Positions 26,823 through 35,999 of a stretch of DNA of 48,785 bases are shown here, one piece after another; position 1 is the stretch's first letter, and each line of letters begins with the position of its first letter. A program made the position numbers and the translations under genes. The notes beneath the pieces are model-generated. The model was not told the origin of the DNA. It was given only the letters and a program-made list of their open reading frames with translations, and ran no database searches. Source of the stretch: an uncultured Eudoraea sp. (GTDB lineage Bacteria > Bacteroidota > Bacteroidia > Flavobacteriales > Flavobacteriaceae); the NCBI RefSeq assembly GCF_947258925.1, contig NZ_CAMYKG010000017.1:1-48785 (forward strand). The letters are read 5' to 3'.

Positions 26823-28364
26823 ATGCATGTAGACGCCAGAAAGCTTGATAACAACACCATAATTGAAGGTGATCTTTGTATTGTTGGTGCTGGTGCGGCA
26901 GGCATTAGTATGGCACTTGATTGGAACAATAGTAAGAAAAAAGTAATCCTTCTGGAGGGTGGGGGTTTTGAATATGACAATAAAATTCAGGATCTCTATA
27001 CCGGAACGAATACGGGTCAAAGGTATTATCCGTTACGGTCCTGCAGGTTGCATTTATTCGGAGGTACAACCGGCCATTGGGGAGGAATGTGTTCCCCATT
27101 GGACCCGATAGATTTTAAAGAAAGAAGTTGGGTGCCTGATAGTGGTTGGCCAATTACTCTTAACGAACTAATTCCTTTTTATGGTGAAGCTCAAAAACTA
27201 CTGGAATTAGATGCATATAATTACACCCTTAATTTTTGGCAGGATAGGTACCCCGACTTTATTCCTTTTCCTTTGGACGAAAGTGTTATAAGGTCAAAAA
27301 TGTGGCAATTTAGTCCCCCTACCCGCTTTGGAAAAAAATATAGGGAACCCATTATTAGTTCTCCAAATATTCATCTGTACACTTATTGTAACCTTACCAA
27401 TATTAGAGCTAATGAAAAGGTTAACCAAATTAGGGAAGTCGAAGTAAAGAATCATGAGGGAAAATCTCATGTAGTAAGGGCCAAAAAGTTTGTTTTGGCC
27501 TGCGGCGCCATTCAAAATGCCAGGATATTGCTGGCCTCAAGAGGGCAATCCAAAAATGGGATAGGTAATGACAGGGATGTTGTTGGCCGGTATTTTATGG
27601 AACATTTGGAAGTTAAATCGGCAGAATTATGGCTAAAAAATCCTCTATCTACCCGATTATACACCTTCGATTTTGACACGCGAAATCCCAGGGCAGAATT
27701 GGCAATAACCGAGGCTATTCAAAAAGAATATGGAATTCTAAATGGTTCTGCCTCTCTAACCGCCCTCGAAATCGCAAGTAAACAAACCCCTCTTATAGAC
27801 CTATGGAATAATGAAGATCCAAGGAAATCCTTCGATAAATTGGTGGCTAATTTCAGAGAATCCAGAGAGAAAAACACTAGCAGGAAAGATGATGACGGGA
27901 ATAGGGCTTTTGAATTATATACGCGAATGGAACAGGCACCTAACCCTAATTCTAGAGTAATGCTTTCGGATGAACTGGATGCCTTGGGCGTACCACGTCC
28001 CCAATTAAATTGGGAATTAACCAATTTGGATAAATATAGTATCAGAAGTATGTATCACATTCTGGGTGAACAAATAGGTAAGGCAAGAATTGGAAGAATA
28101 AAAGTAGAGGAATTCCTTTGGGAAGAGAACGACAATATCATGCCTGCTCATTTAGGTGGAGGCTGGCATCATATGGGAACCACCAGAATGAGTACAGACC
28201 CCAATAAAGGGGTAGTAGACGCAAATTGCAAAGTTCATGGTATCAATAATCTGTTTTTAGCAGGTTCTGGCTGCTTTGCCACTGCCGGAGCTCCAAATCC
28301 AACTTTGACTCTTGTAGCTTTGTCATTAAGACTATCAAATCATTTAAAACATAGCAAGTTTTAA
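26823..28364 (+). CDS. GMC family FAD-dependent oxidoreductase (glycoside/sugar dehydrogenase type)
   Basis: The 513-residue flavoprotein has the ADP-binding loop VGAGAAG at residues 21-27, the FAD block GGTTGHWGGMCSP, and the catalytic C-terminal block GGGWHHMGTTRM near residue 449. The closing motif is AGAPNPTLTLVALSLRL. It has no leader of its own and presumably rides with the preceding small subunit. Relatives oxidise sugars or glycosides (glucoside 3-dehydrogenase, sorbitol/fructose dehydrogenases). 3-keto products would suit the DUF1080 and Gfo/Idh genes at 1694-5613. I use ATG 26823; an upstream in-frame start at 26784 would overlap the small subunit. No cytochrome c subunit is adjacent. 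Confidence 0.92.
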   Translation: MHVDARKLDNNTIIEGDLCIVGAGAAGISMALDWNNSKKKVILLEGGGFEYDNKIQDLYTGTNTGQRYYPLRSCRLHLFGGTTGHWGGMCSPLDPIDFKERSWVPDSGWPITLNELIPFYGEAQKLLELDAYNYTLNFWQDRYPDFIPFPLDESVIRSKMWQFSPPTRFGKKYREPIISSPNIHLYTYCNLTNIRANEKVNQIREVEVKNHEGKSHVVRAKKFVLACGAIQNARILLASRGQSKNGIGNDRDVVGRYFMEHLEVKSAELWLKNPLSTRLYTFDFDTRNPRAELAITEAIQKEYGILNGSASLTALEIASKQTPLIDLWNNEDPRKSFDKLVANFRESREKNTSRKDDDGNRAFELYTRMEQAPNPNSRVMLSDELDALGVPRPQLNWELTNLDKYSIRSMYHILGEQIGKARIGRIKVEEFLWEENDNIMPAHLGGGWHHMGTTRMSTDPNKGVVDANCKVHGINNLFLAGSGCFATAGAPNPTLTLVALSLRLSNHLKHSKF

Positions 28365-28421
28365 GGCAGGAATTTAACTATTGACCTATCAAAATTGTAA
28401 ATTAGCTTAAAAGCTAAACTC

Positions 28422-29972
28422 ATGCCAACCGGCAGAAAATTTATCACTGAAAATCCTGGTAAATCAGCACGATATGCCCTGTCCGCTATAGCTCCATTTA
28501 TCTCAGCCTACATCATATTTTTTGTAGAATTAGACCCTAACAATCCAGCCGTTACAAACACACTGGCCGTTGCGGTATTGATGGCACTTTGGTGGATTAC
28601 CGAAGTTATTCCCCTTGCCATAACTTCCCTGCTGCCTATTGTTCTATTTCCTGCCCTGGGAATTATGAATGGACGTGAAGTTTCGTCCACTTATTTTAAT
28701 CATGTAATATTTTTATTTATTGGAGGATTTCTGGTTGCCCTCGCCATTCAAAAATGGGGGTTGCACAAACGAATAGCGTTAAAGATTCTCAGAATAATAG
28801 GCAGTAGTCCCGGCAGAATTTTATTAGGCTTTATGTTCGCAACAGCATTCCTTTCAATGTGGATATCAAATACCGCTACAGCAATGCTCATGGTACCAAT
28901 TCTAATATCTATAATCACAAAATTGGAGGAAATAAATGGAAAAGATTTGGTTAAACACTTTGCAGTAGGACTTCTTCTTTGCATTGCCTACAGCGCTTCT
29001 ATTGGAGGAATTGCCACCCTGGTGGGTACCCCGCCAAACCTTTCATTCGCCCGAATATTCTATATCTACTTCCCAAATGCTCCGGAGATTTCATTTGCAA
29101 CCTGGTTTTTTTATGCCTTTCCTATTTCGTTGGTTCTTTTCTTGGTTTTATTCGGTTACTTATACCTGATTTTCGTTAAGAGAAAAAAGAATTGGAAAAG
29201 TCTTAGTAAAGGTGAGATTCTAAATGATTATGAAAAATTGGGTAAGAAAAACTTCGAGGAGAAAGTACTGTTAATAGCTTTTGCAGCCCTGGCATTCCTC
29301 TGGTTCTTCAGGGCAGATATTGTCATAGGAGAAGTAGCAATCCCCGGTTGGTCAAACTGGTTTAATTATCCGCAATTTTTTAATGACGGTACCGTAGCCA
29401 TCTTTGTTGCAGTTGTCCTTTTTATGATACCTTCTAAAACACAACCCGGGACATTTCTAATGGACTGGAAGGCTGCAGAAGAGATTCCATGGGAAATAAT
29501 TTTACTCTTTGGCGGTGGCTTTGCCCTGGCAAGTGGATTTAAAGAATCTGGTTTATCCATGTGGTTTGGACATCAATTGGAATGGCTAAGTGGCTTGCAT
29601 CCTCTGGTATTAATCCTGTGCATTTGTTTCCTGGTTACCTTTTTAACAGAAATCACCTCCAATACCGCCACAGTTGAAACCCTATTGCCCATTCTTGCAG
29701 GACTCGCAGTGAGTATCGAAACCAATCCATTACTTTTTATGCTTCCGGCTACCATAGCAGGATCCCTCGCATTTATGTTGCCGGTAGCCACCCCTCCCAA
29801 CGCAATCGTTTTTGGCAGTAAACGAATTTCGGTAATTCAGATGGCCAAAACTGGCTTTTTCCTAAATATAATTGGGATAATTTTGGTGTCCATAATAACA
29901 TATTATTTCGGTACCTTTATTTTTGATATCGCAGAAGGTGCTTTTCCAGAGTGGGCACAAATAGATAATTAG
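28422..29972 (+). CDS. SLC13/DASS family sodium-coupled anion transporter
   Basis: The 516-residue protein has eleven or more spans and both DASS signature SNT motifs: WISNTATAMLMVPI in the first half and EITSNTATVETLLPIL in the second. These form the sodium and carboxylate sites. The family imports di- or tricarboxylates, sulfate or related anions. It follows the GMC gene by 57 bases. A role in importing sugar acids or dicarboxylates made in the periplasm is possible but not shown. Confidence 0.93.
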   Translation: MPTGRKFITENPGKSARYALSAIAPFISAYIIFFVELDPNNPAVTNTLAVAVLMALWWITEVIPLAITSLLPIVLFPALGIMNGREVSSTYFNHVIFLFIGGFLVALAIQKWGLHKRIALKILRIIGSSPGRILLGFMFATAFLSMWISNTATAMLMVPILISIITKLEEINGKDLVKHFAVGLLLCIAYSASIGGIATLVGTPPNLSFARIFYIYFPNAPEISFATWFFYAFPISLVLFLVLFGYLYLIFVKRKKNWKSLSKGEILNDYEKLGKKNFEEKVLLIAFAALAFLWFFRADIVIGEVAIPGWSNWFNYPQFFNDGTVAIFVAVVLFMIPSKTQPGTFLMDWKAAEEIPWEIILLFGGGFALASGFKESGLSMWFGHQLEWLSGLHPLVLILCICFLVTFLTEITSNTATVETLLPILAGLAVSIETNPLLFMLPATIAGSLAFMLPVATPPNAIVFGSKRISVIQMAKTGFFLNIIGIILVSIITYYFGTFIFDIAEGAFPEWAQIDN

Positions 29973-30103
29973 TAATTACTTTGCCTAAAACATATGTACA
30001 ATGAAAAATATCATTTTATATTGGTAATCCATCACAGGTTTAAACCAAAATGTGGTTTTAGGAACGAACTATAACTTCAATATAAATTACTGAAAAGAAA
30101 CAT

Positions 30104-30700
30104 ATGAAACTAAAAATGATCCTTATGGCTATTTTTTTGACAACTATTATAAATGCTCAGAACACGGGGTCCCGTGATTTGCCTTACTATCAGATTCCTT
30201 CTCATCCCGATTCTTATACAGCAGGAACCGTAGTAGCACGAATGATAGACGGCCTGGGATTCAGATACTATTGGGCAACGGAAAGGCTAACGGCAAATGA
30301 CCTTGATTACAAACCTTCAGAAACTAACAGAACCATTGAAGAAACCATAGATCATATCTACGGGCTTTCTAAGGTTATATACAATTCGGCGATTAAGGAA
30401 GTAAATGACAGGACGATGCCAAAAGAGGGCGCTTTAGCATTCGAGGAAAAACGAAAGCGCACCTTATTAAATCTGAAAAAGGCCAGTGAAATTTTTATAA
30501 CCGCAGAAGACCTAAGTGAACATCAGGTAATATTTAAGTCAAAGTCTGGCACATTTGAGAATCCTTTTTGGAATCAGATAAACGGACCTATTGAAGATGC
30601 GGTATGGCACTGCGGACAGATTGTAGTTTTGAGAAGAGCTTCAGGTAACCCTATTGATTCCAAAATTAGTTTCTTCAGGGGTATTCGAACTTCAGACTAA
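30104..30700 (+). CDS. exported DinB-fold protein
   Basis: The 198-residue protein has a Sec signal peptide (about residues 1-19, ending INAQ) and a DinB/YfiT-like four-helix bundle. The metal-ligand histidines appear in EETIDHIYGLSK and in WHCGQIVVLRRASG. DinB-fold proteins include bacillithiol- and glutathione-dependent transferases and many of unknown function; export is common in Bacteroidota. A different DinB-like gene follows 226 bases later, too divergent for a recent duplication. Substrate unknown. Confidence 0.82.
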   Translation: MKLKMILMAIFLTTIINAQNTGSRDLPYYQIPSHPDSYTAGTVVARMIDGLGFRYYWATERLTANDLDYKPSETNRTIEETIDHIYGLSKVIYNSAIKEVNDRTMPKEGALAFEEKRKRTLLNLKKASEIFITAEDLSEHQVIFKSKSGTFENPFWNQINGPIEDAVWHCGQIVVLRRASGNPIDSKISFFRGIRTSD

Positions 30701-30926
30701 TCTTGAGAAGCTTAAGATTATGGAATATTTTAGATGTTTTCTGTTCCTCTGAAATAATTTGATAGATCTGAAGACTATTTGTCAACAATTTATAGAATCC
30801 AAAGGCTTTTACTACAATATTCTTCGTATCTTTTTTAAGATCTATTACCATTTCAAAAGAAGTCTCTGATAGTTCATTCTAATTGTAAGATTAATGATAA
30901 AATTAATAACCTAAAAGAATAATAAA

Positions 30927-31532
30927 ATGAAAAGAATTCTTCTACCGCTTATCGCCCTATTACTGCTTAGTTTTAATCAGTCCAGCACTAAACTTACAGA
31001 TCAGGAAAGATTAAGAGGAGCTCTTGCCCTGATTAAAACACAAGCTCGTGTACTAGAAACTATAAATAATCTAAGTGAGGAACAGTTGAATTTCAAAAGC
31101 AGTCCGGAATCATGGTCCATCTCGGAATGCGTTGAACACCTGGCTATATCTGAAAATGCTTTCGACCAAATGCTTAAGGAATCCTTAAAAACACCTGCTG
31201 ATCCCTCCAGAAGGGCAGAAGTGAAAATGACAGATGACGAAGTTCTGGCCATGATTACTAACCGGGATACCAAAGTAAAAACTTCTGAACCATTTGAGCC
31301 ATCCGGGAAATTCGGATCTTTTGAGGAAACCTTGAATGCCTTTAAGACAAAACGAGTAGAACACATCGTTTACATGGAAACTACTGAAGATGATCTGAGA
31401 AATCATTATGGTCAGTCTCCCTTTGGAACCTTGGATGCCTATCAACTGATATTATTCATGTCTGGTCATACAGAAAGACATGTTCAACAAATGGAAGAAG
31501 TTAAAGCTGATCAGAATTTTCCCAAAGAATAA
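30927..31532 (+). CDS. second exported DinB-fold protein
   Basis: The 201-residue protein begins with a short Sec signal (LLPLIALLLLSFNQSS). It then follows the DinB pattern: SWSISECVEHLAISENAF with the first His, and MSGHTERHVQQMEEV with the two C-terminal metal histidines. This is the DinB_2 pattern of putative metal-dependent hydrolases or transferases. Glu/Lys-rich helices dominate. It is separated from the following symporter gene by an inverted repeat. The activity is unknown. Confidence 0.87.
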   Translation: MKRILLPLIALLLLSFNQSSTKLTDQERLRGALALIKTQARVLETINNLSEEQLNFKSSPESWSISECVEHLAISENAFDQMLKESLKTPADPSRRAEVKMTDDEVLAMITNRDTKVKTSEPFEPSGKFGSFEETLNAFKTKRVEHIVYMETTEDDLRNHYGQSPFGTLDAYQLILFMSGHTERHVQQMEEVKADQNFPKE

Positions 31533-31562
31533 ATCCAGGAACTGTTTAAAAAATATCGCCCT

Positions 31563-31597
31563 TATACCCTCTTGCTATTTAGTTGCTTGAGGGTATA
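31563..31597. repeat. 9-bp inverted repeat between DinB-like gene and symporter
   Basis: Perfect arms TATACCCTC (31563-31571) and GAGGGTATA (31589-31597) flank 17 bases. No T-run follows the right arm, so it is not a standard terminator. It lies 34 bases before the chosen start of the SSS gene and could be an operator or an mRNA hairpin controlling it. Confidence 0.6.
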
Positions 31598-31630
31598 TTG
31601 ATTTCAGTGTTATTGCTTATTTTTAGAGCG

Positions 31631-33229
31631 ATGACATTTTTCACTTTTATTCTCTTCACCGGCTTCGTAGCTTTATATGCTACCTGGAAACTTCGCCGGG
31701 ATAAATTAAGCACGAAAGACGGTTATTTTCTTGGTGGCAGATCCCTTACCGGGGTGGTAATTGCAGGATCTTTACTCTTAACAAACATCTCCACAGAGCA
31801 TCTGGTGGGTATGAATGGGTCCGCTTATAAAAATGGTGCGATCATAGTTGCATGGGAAGTTACATCGGCATTGGCACTGGTAATCGCAGCCTTGTATTTT
31901 GCACCCCGGTATTTAAAAATGGGCCTTACCACCATCCCGGAATTTTTGGAAAAACGATTTGATGGGCTTACAAGAACCATAGTAGCATTGTTGCTTATTA
32001 TCTCTTTTGTCGCTACCCTGTTACCGATTGTATTGTATACAGGAGCATTAAATATTGAAGAAATTTTTGAAATTTCTGACCTGTTAAATGTGAGTCAAAA
32101 AGAAGGTATCTGGATTACAATACTTGTGGTTGGCGGAATAGGCGCCATATATGCCATATTCGGAGGACTTAAGATGGTCGCCTATACAGACACCATTAAC
32201 GGGTTTGGTCTCCTGGTTGCCGGATTGCTGGTTCCTGTTTTAGCACTTTGGAGTATAGGAGATGGGAATCTGGCTGCCGGAATTAGCAAAGTCTTCGATA
32301 ATAATCCGGGGAAATTTAATGTAATAAGTAGTGAATCCGGAGCAGGACCGGGATCAAGATCGGCTATCCTCCCCTTTGAAGTGCTCTTCACAGGTTTGAT
32401 GATAAACCAAATCTATTTCTGGACCATGCACCAGTCCATAATCCAAAGGGTGCTGGGGGCCGTAAGTCTGAAGGAGGCTCAAAAAGGTTTATTGTTTACC
32501 GGCCTGTTGAAAATTCTTGTTCCATTGGTAATTGTGCTGCCCGGGCTTATTGGTTTTTATTACTTCGGAGAACAATTTTATGATAACCCTGATAGTGTTT
32601 ATCCCAACCTGGTGAAAATGGTATTACCTGAATGGTTAACAGGATTTTTTGTGGCGGTTATGATGGGTGCCATACTTACTACTTTCAACAGTGCATTAAA
32701 CAGTGCGGCTACGGTATTCAGCCTGGGAATTTTTAAGCGCTATATCCAAAAAAATGCAAAAGAAAGGAAATTGGTAATTATCGGGAAATGGACTTCAGCT
32801 ATCCTTGCTATCTTCGCAATAAGTATAGCTCCTTTTGTTGCCAATGCGCCCGAAGGGCTTTATCAACTTCTGCAACAACTTAACGGGATATTCTTCATTC
32901 CCATTGCAAGTGTAATTATTGCTGGCTTTCTACTCCCTAAAGTATCAGCTTCAGGAGCAAAAGCCGGTCTTGTCTTTGGATTGTTGTTTTATGTTTTGAC
33001 TTACTATGTCCTTGAAATAGATCTGCATTTTGTTCATATATGGGGAATTGAATTTGTACTAAATATTGCGGTCATGCTTGTAGTATCCCATTTTTTCCCT
33101 AATAAGGTAACATTCGTTATCCGGGATGCCGGTATTTTGAACGTTAAACCATGGAAATATGCCCGTCCTTTCAGTCTCTTTTTGGTAGCATTCACCTTTA
33201 TTTTGTACCTTTTACTTGGAAATGTCTAG
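31631..33229 (+). CDS. SSS (SLC5) family sodium:solute symporter, probable sugar/inositol importer
   Basis: The 532-residue protein has about thirteen to fourteen spans and the SGLT-type features LLLTNISTEHLVGMNG in span 1, GGLKMVAYTD, and the span-8 sodium-site region TTFNSALNSAATVFSLGI. I use ATG 31631, since an in-frame TTG at 31583 lies within an inverted repeat. The next gene, inositol oxygenase, begins 1 base after its stop, so the pair almost certainly acts together: sodium-driven import of myo-inositol or a related substrate, followed by oxidative ring cleavage. The substrate is inferred from context. Confidence 0.92.
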   Translation: MTFFTFILFTGFVALYATWKLRRDKLSTKDGYFLGGRSLTGVVIAGSLLLTNISTEHLVGMNGSAYKNGAIIVAWEVTSALALVIAALYFAPRYLKMGLTTIPEFLEKRFDGLTRTIVALLLIISFVATLLPIVLYTGALNIEEIFEISDLLNVSQKEGIWITILVVGGIGAIYAIFGGLKMVAYTDTINGFGLLVAGLLVPVLALWSIGDGNLAAGISKVFDNNPGKFNVISSESGAGPGSRSAILPFEVLFTGLMINQIYFWTMHQSIIQRVLGAVSLKEAQKGLLFTGLLKILVPLVIVLPGLIGFYYFGEQFYDNPDSVYPNLVKMVLPEWLTGFFVAVMMGAILTTFNSALNSAATVFSLGIFKRYIQKNAKERKLVIIGKWTSAILAIFAISIAPFVANAPEGLYQLLQQLNGIFFIPIASVIIAGFLLPKVSASGAKAGLVFGLLFYVLTYYVLEIDLHFVHIWGIEFVLNIAVMLVVSHFFPNKVTFVIRDAGILNVKPWKYARPFSLFLVAFTFILYLLLGNV

Positions 33230-33230
33230 T

Positions 33231-34040
33231 ATGGAAAAAGTATTTAGAAATTACGAAGATACCGATGTCAATGCTGCGGTGCGCGAACATTATCGTAAAA
33301 TGCGGAAAAGGCAGACTTATGATTATGTACAGCGTATGCATGGCAAGTATTTGAAGTATGATAAACCCATGCATTTATGGGAAGCAATGACACATTTAAA
33401 TGATCTTATTGATGTAAGCGATCCTGATCTGGATCTGCCTAATGTGCAACATCTTATTCAAAGTGCTGAAGCTATCCGTGAAGATAAGCGCCCGGATTGG
33501 ATGCAACTGGTTGGACTTATACATGATCTTGGTAAAGTAATGTTTCTTTGGGGAAGTGATGAAGATGGAACAAGTCAGGATGAGCAGTGGGGTATGGTTG
33601 GCGATGTATTTGTTGTGGGCTGCGCTATTCCTGATTCCTGCGTCTATCCGGAATTCAATCAACTTAATCCGGATATGAGCGATCCCAGATATAATTCTGA
33701 ATTAGGAATTTACGAAAAACATTGTGGCCTGGATAAACTGAATCTTGCATGGGGGCATGATGAATATCTGTTTCAGGTCCTCCGGAACCATAAGGAAAAC
33801 CAAATCCCTGAACAAGGAATGGTTATGATAAGATATCATTCCTTCTACCCATGGCATAGTGGAGGAAGTTATGCTCACTTCCTTTGCGACAAGGATAAGG
33901 ATTATTTGGAATGGATAAGAGATTTCAATAAATATGATCTCTATACCAAATGCACAAAAACCTATGATCTGGACGAGATAAAAGATTATTATTTACCGAT
34001 TGCCGAGAAATACCTTGGAAAAGGCCCCATCTATTGGTAA
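33231..34040 (+). CDS. myo-inositol oxygenase
   Basis: The di-iron enzyme cleaves myo-inositol to D-glucuronate with O2. Of the 269 residues, all six metal-ligand positions of the mammalian enzyme have counterparts: His74 (LPNVQHLIQSAEAIR), His98-Asp99 (IHDLGK), His176 (WGHDEYLFQV), His203 (IRYHSFYPWHSGG) and Asp236 (FNKYDLYTK). The length is close to mammalian MIOX (about 285), missing only part of the N-terminal lid. The preferred start, ATG 33231, is 1 base after the symporter stop; ATG 33216 or 33222 would overlap it. MIOX is mainly known from eukaryotes and occurs in scattered bacteria. Glucuronate pathway genes are not in this window. Confidence 0.96.
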   Translation: MEKVFRNYEDTDVNAAVREHYRKMRKRQTYDYVQRMHGKYLKYDKPMHLWEAMTHLNDLIDVSDPDLDLPNVQHLIQSAEAIREDKRPDWMQLVGLIHDLGKVMFLWGSDEDGTSQDEQWGMVGDVFVVGCAIPDSCVYPEFNQLNPDMSDPRYNSELGIYEKHCGLDKLNLAWGHDEYLFQVLRNHKENQIPEQGMVMIRYHSFYPWHSGGSYAHFLCDKDKDYLEWIRDFNKYDLYTKCTKTYDLDEIKDYYLPIAEKYLGKGPIYW

Positions 34041-34140
34041 TTCCCAGCTTCAGGCGATCTATAAAAATTGCGTATTGAACACTCTCAGGTCGAATATTTT
34101 TGTGCGATTTCCCAGGCATCAAGGTTACTGGCCTAGCTTC

Positions 34141-34433
34141 TTATTTTTTATACATCCAATACTATTCATTTTATTACTTGCTTGTACTAAAATAAACAGA
34201 ACATGTCTCCCGGCGAGAACTCACCTAAAATTGTATTTATATTTACCGATGATCCGGGTAGAAGGATAAACCTCTTTTCTTCAAATCCAGAACTTGCCGG
34301 GGATTTGATATCCGAAATGAAAGAGGATCAAAAAGCTTTGGGTCCACTTCCGCCATCCTTAAATATAGGCAGAGAGCAGGATAATAGTCTTTATGAATAT
34401 TTAGCGAATAGGCAAAAAGTGAAACTCGACTGA
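34141..34433 (+). pseudogene. probable sulfatase remnant: head and tail joined by internal deletion
   Basis: The open frame 34203-34433 encodes 76 residues that begin NSPKIVFIFTDD, the N-terminal signature of sulfatases where two Asp bind calcium. It passes directly into DPGRRINLFSSNPELAG..., which resembles the sulfatase C-terminal D-x-G-E-x-x-N-L segment. Everything between, including the C/S-x-P-x-R site, would be missing (several hundred residues). Upstream in another frame, 34141-34188 encodes a hydrophobic run ending LLLACTK, like a lipoprotein signal, implying a frameshift and a lost start. The join at a GAT codon could reflect microhomology. Alternatively it is an unrelated small protein. 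Confidence 0.5.
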
Positions 34434-34582
34434 TTTATAATATCTAATTATTTCCTTTACAAACTGTTATTATTAATTAATGCCAGTTTTAATTTTATTT
34501 AAATGGAATTAATTGTGGAAAAATTATGATTTATTAACAATATAAGATGATCGAAATCATTATTTTATGTTTCATTATATTA

Positions 34583-34590
34583 TAATTTTG
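34583..34590 (+). promoter_or_regulatory. TAnnTTTG -7 element upstream of 34619
   Basis: TAATTTTG followed by CA lies 28 bases before the ATG at 34619, in a very AT-rich leader. It matches the Bacteroidota -7 consensus and the GC/CA context seen at other promoters here. The -33 box is not well defined. Confidence 0.5.
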
Positions 34591-34618
34591 CAATCTATAA
34601 TTATTTTAAATCTCAATC

Positions 34619-35953
34619 ATGGAATATATAAAAGATCACAATTCGAAGAATTTACTAGTATTCGGTCTGGTTGTAATACTCTGCCTGTTGGGAACACCTG
34701 CTACCGTTCAGGGGTCTGTGTTCTTCCAGGAGGATTCGCAGGAAGTTACATCTTTCAACCAATATAAAGGAGAGGTAGTTGACTCGGAAAACAGGAAGCC
34801 TTTGGTCTTTGCCACGCTTACCCTGGAAGGTACTAATATTAGTACAATTACGAATACCGAAGGTAAATTTTTACTTAAAATTCCAACCAGTATCACCGAG
34901 GGAAATATTATTGTAGCCTACCTGGGTTATAAAACTTCTTTGATCCCTTTAAATCAGTTAAAGGAGAATAATAACAAAATTACCCTGGCGGTGTCCATAA
35001 CCAAATTGGAAGAAGTTGATGTGGTTATCCCAAAAAGCGCCCGCACCCTGGTTAAGGAAACCCTTAGAAAGAAAGGGGAGAATTACTTGGGAGACCCTAC
35101 TCTTATGACGGCATTTTATAGGGAAACTATTAAAAAAAGAAAGAAAAATGTATCGCTGTCAGAAGCTGTTGTAAACATATATAAATCGCCTTATTCCTCT
35201 AATAAAAAGGATGCTGTACAGCTATTCAAAGCCAGGAAAAGTACAGATTATAGTAAACTGGATACTGTTGCACTTAAATTGCAGGGGGGGCCATTCAATG
35301 CCCTCTATGTGGACATCATGAAATATCCGGAATATATCTTCAGCGAAACTTCAATGGATGATTATAACTTCAAATTTGAAAGGTCCACCAGGATTAATGA
35401 TAAATTAATTTATGTAATAAGTTTTAAGCAATTGCCTACTATTTATGATCCGCTTTATCAGGGAGAATTATTTATAGATGCTGAAAATAAGATTCTCACG
35501 AGTGCTATTTATTCTTTGAATATCACAGATAAATATTTGGCAAGTAAAATGTTCGTTCGAAAAAAACCCAGAAACGCCAAGGTATTCCCAACAGAAATTG
35601 CATATAGGGTAGATTATAGGGAAAAAAATGGAAGATGGTACTACGGATATAGTAATGTACTATTAGAGTTTAAAATAAACTGGGATAAAAAACTTTTTAA
35701 TTCGGTATATAGTATGAGTTGCGAAATGGCGGTAACAGATTGGGAAAAGAATATCGCAGGTGAAGTTCCCAAATATAAAGACAGATTAAAGTCTTCTATT
35801 ATACTAAGTGACGCGGCTATAGGATTTACAGATCCGGATTTCTGGGGAGAATACAATATCATCGAACCTGAAAAATCTATTGAATCTGCCATCAAAAAAA
35901 TTCAGCGTCAATTAAAAAGATCAAATCCTGATGGTGGCACATCTGCACCTTAA
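34619..35953 (+). CDS. CarboxypepD_reg-like domain outer-envelope protein
   Basis: The 444-residue protein has a signal peptide (a hydrophobic stretch to about residue 33). A carboxypeptidase-regulatory-like beta-sandwich follows at about 48-130 (GEVVDSENRKPLVFATLTLE, GKFLLKIP, VAYLGYKTS). The remaining 300 residues are beta-rich with no enzyme motif, as in DUF5686-related or TonB-receptor-accessory proteins. It resembles the N-domain of TonB receptors but lacks plug and barrel. It is monocistronic and closed by a strong palindromic terminator. Likely periplasmic or outer-membrane associated; function unknown. Confidence 0.83.
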   Translation: MEYIKDHNSKNLLVFGLVVILCLLGTPATVQGSVFFQEDSQEVTSFNQYKGEVVDSENRKPLVFATLTLEGTNISTITNTEGKFLLKIPTSITEGNIIVAYLGYKTSLIPLNQLKENNNKITLAVSITKLEEVDVVIPKSARTLVKETLRKKGENYLGDPTLMTAFYRETIKKRKKNVSLSEAVVNIYKSPYSSNKKDAVQLFKARKSTDYSKLDTVALKLQGGPFNALYVDIMKYPEYIFSETSMDDYNFKFERSTRINDKLIYVISFKQLPTIYDPLYQGELFIDAENKILTSAIYSLNITDKYLASKMFVRKKPRNAKVFPTEIAYRVDYREKNGRWYYGYSNVLLEFKINWDKKLFNSVYSMSCEMAVTDWEKNIAGEVPKYKDRLKSSIILSDAAIGFTDPDFWGEYNIIEPEKSIESAIKKIQRQLKRSNPDGGTSAP

Positions 35954-35967
35954 AATAAAATAACTTT

Positions 35968-35999
35968 AAAACGGCCTTATATAAGGCCGTTTCTTTTTA
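35968..35999 (+). terminator. palindromic terminator after the CarboxypepD_reg-like gene
   Basis: Perfect 11-bp arms AACGGCCTTAT and ATAAGGCCGTT (35970-35991) are preceded by A-rich and followed by T-rich sequence, so it can act in both directions. Confidence 0.88.
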
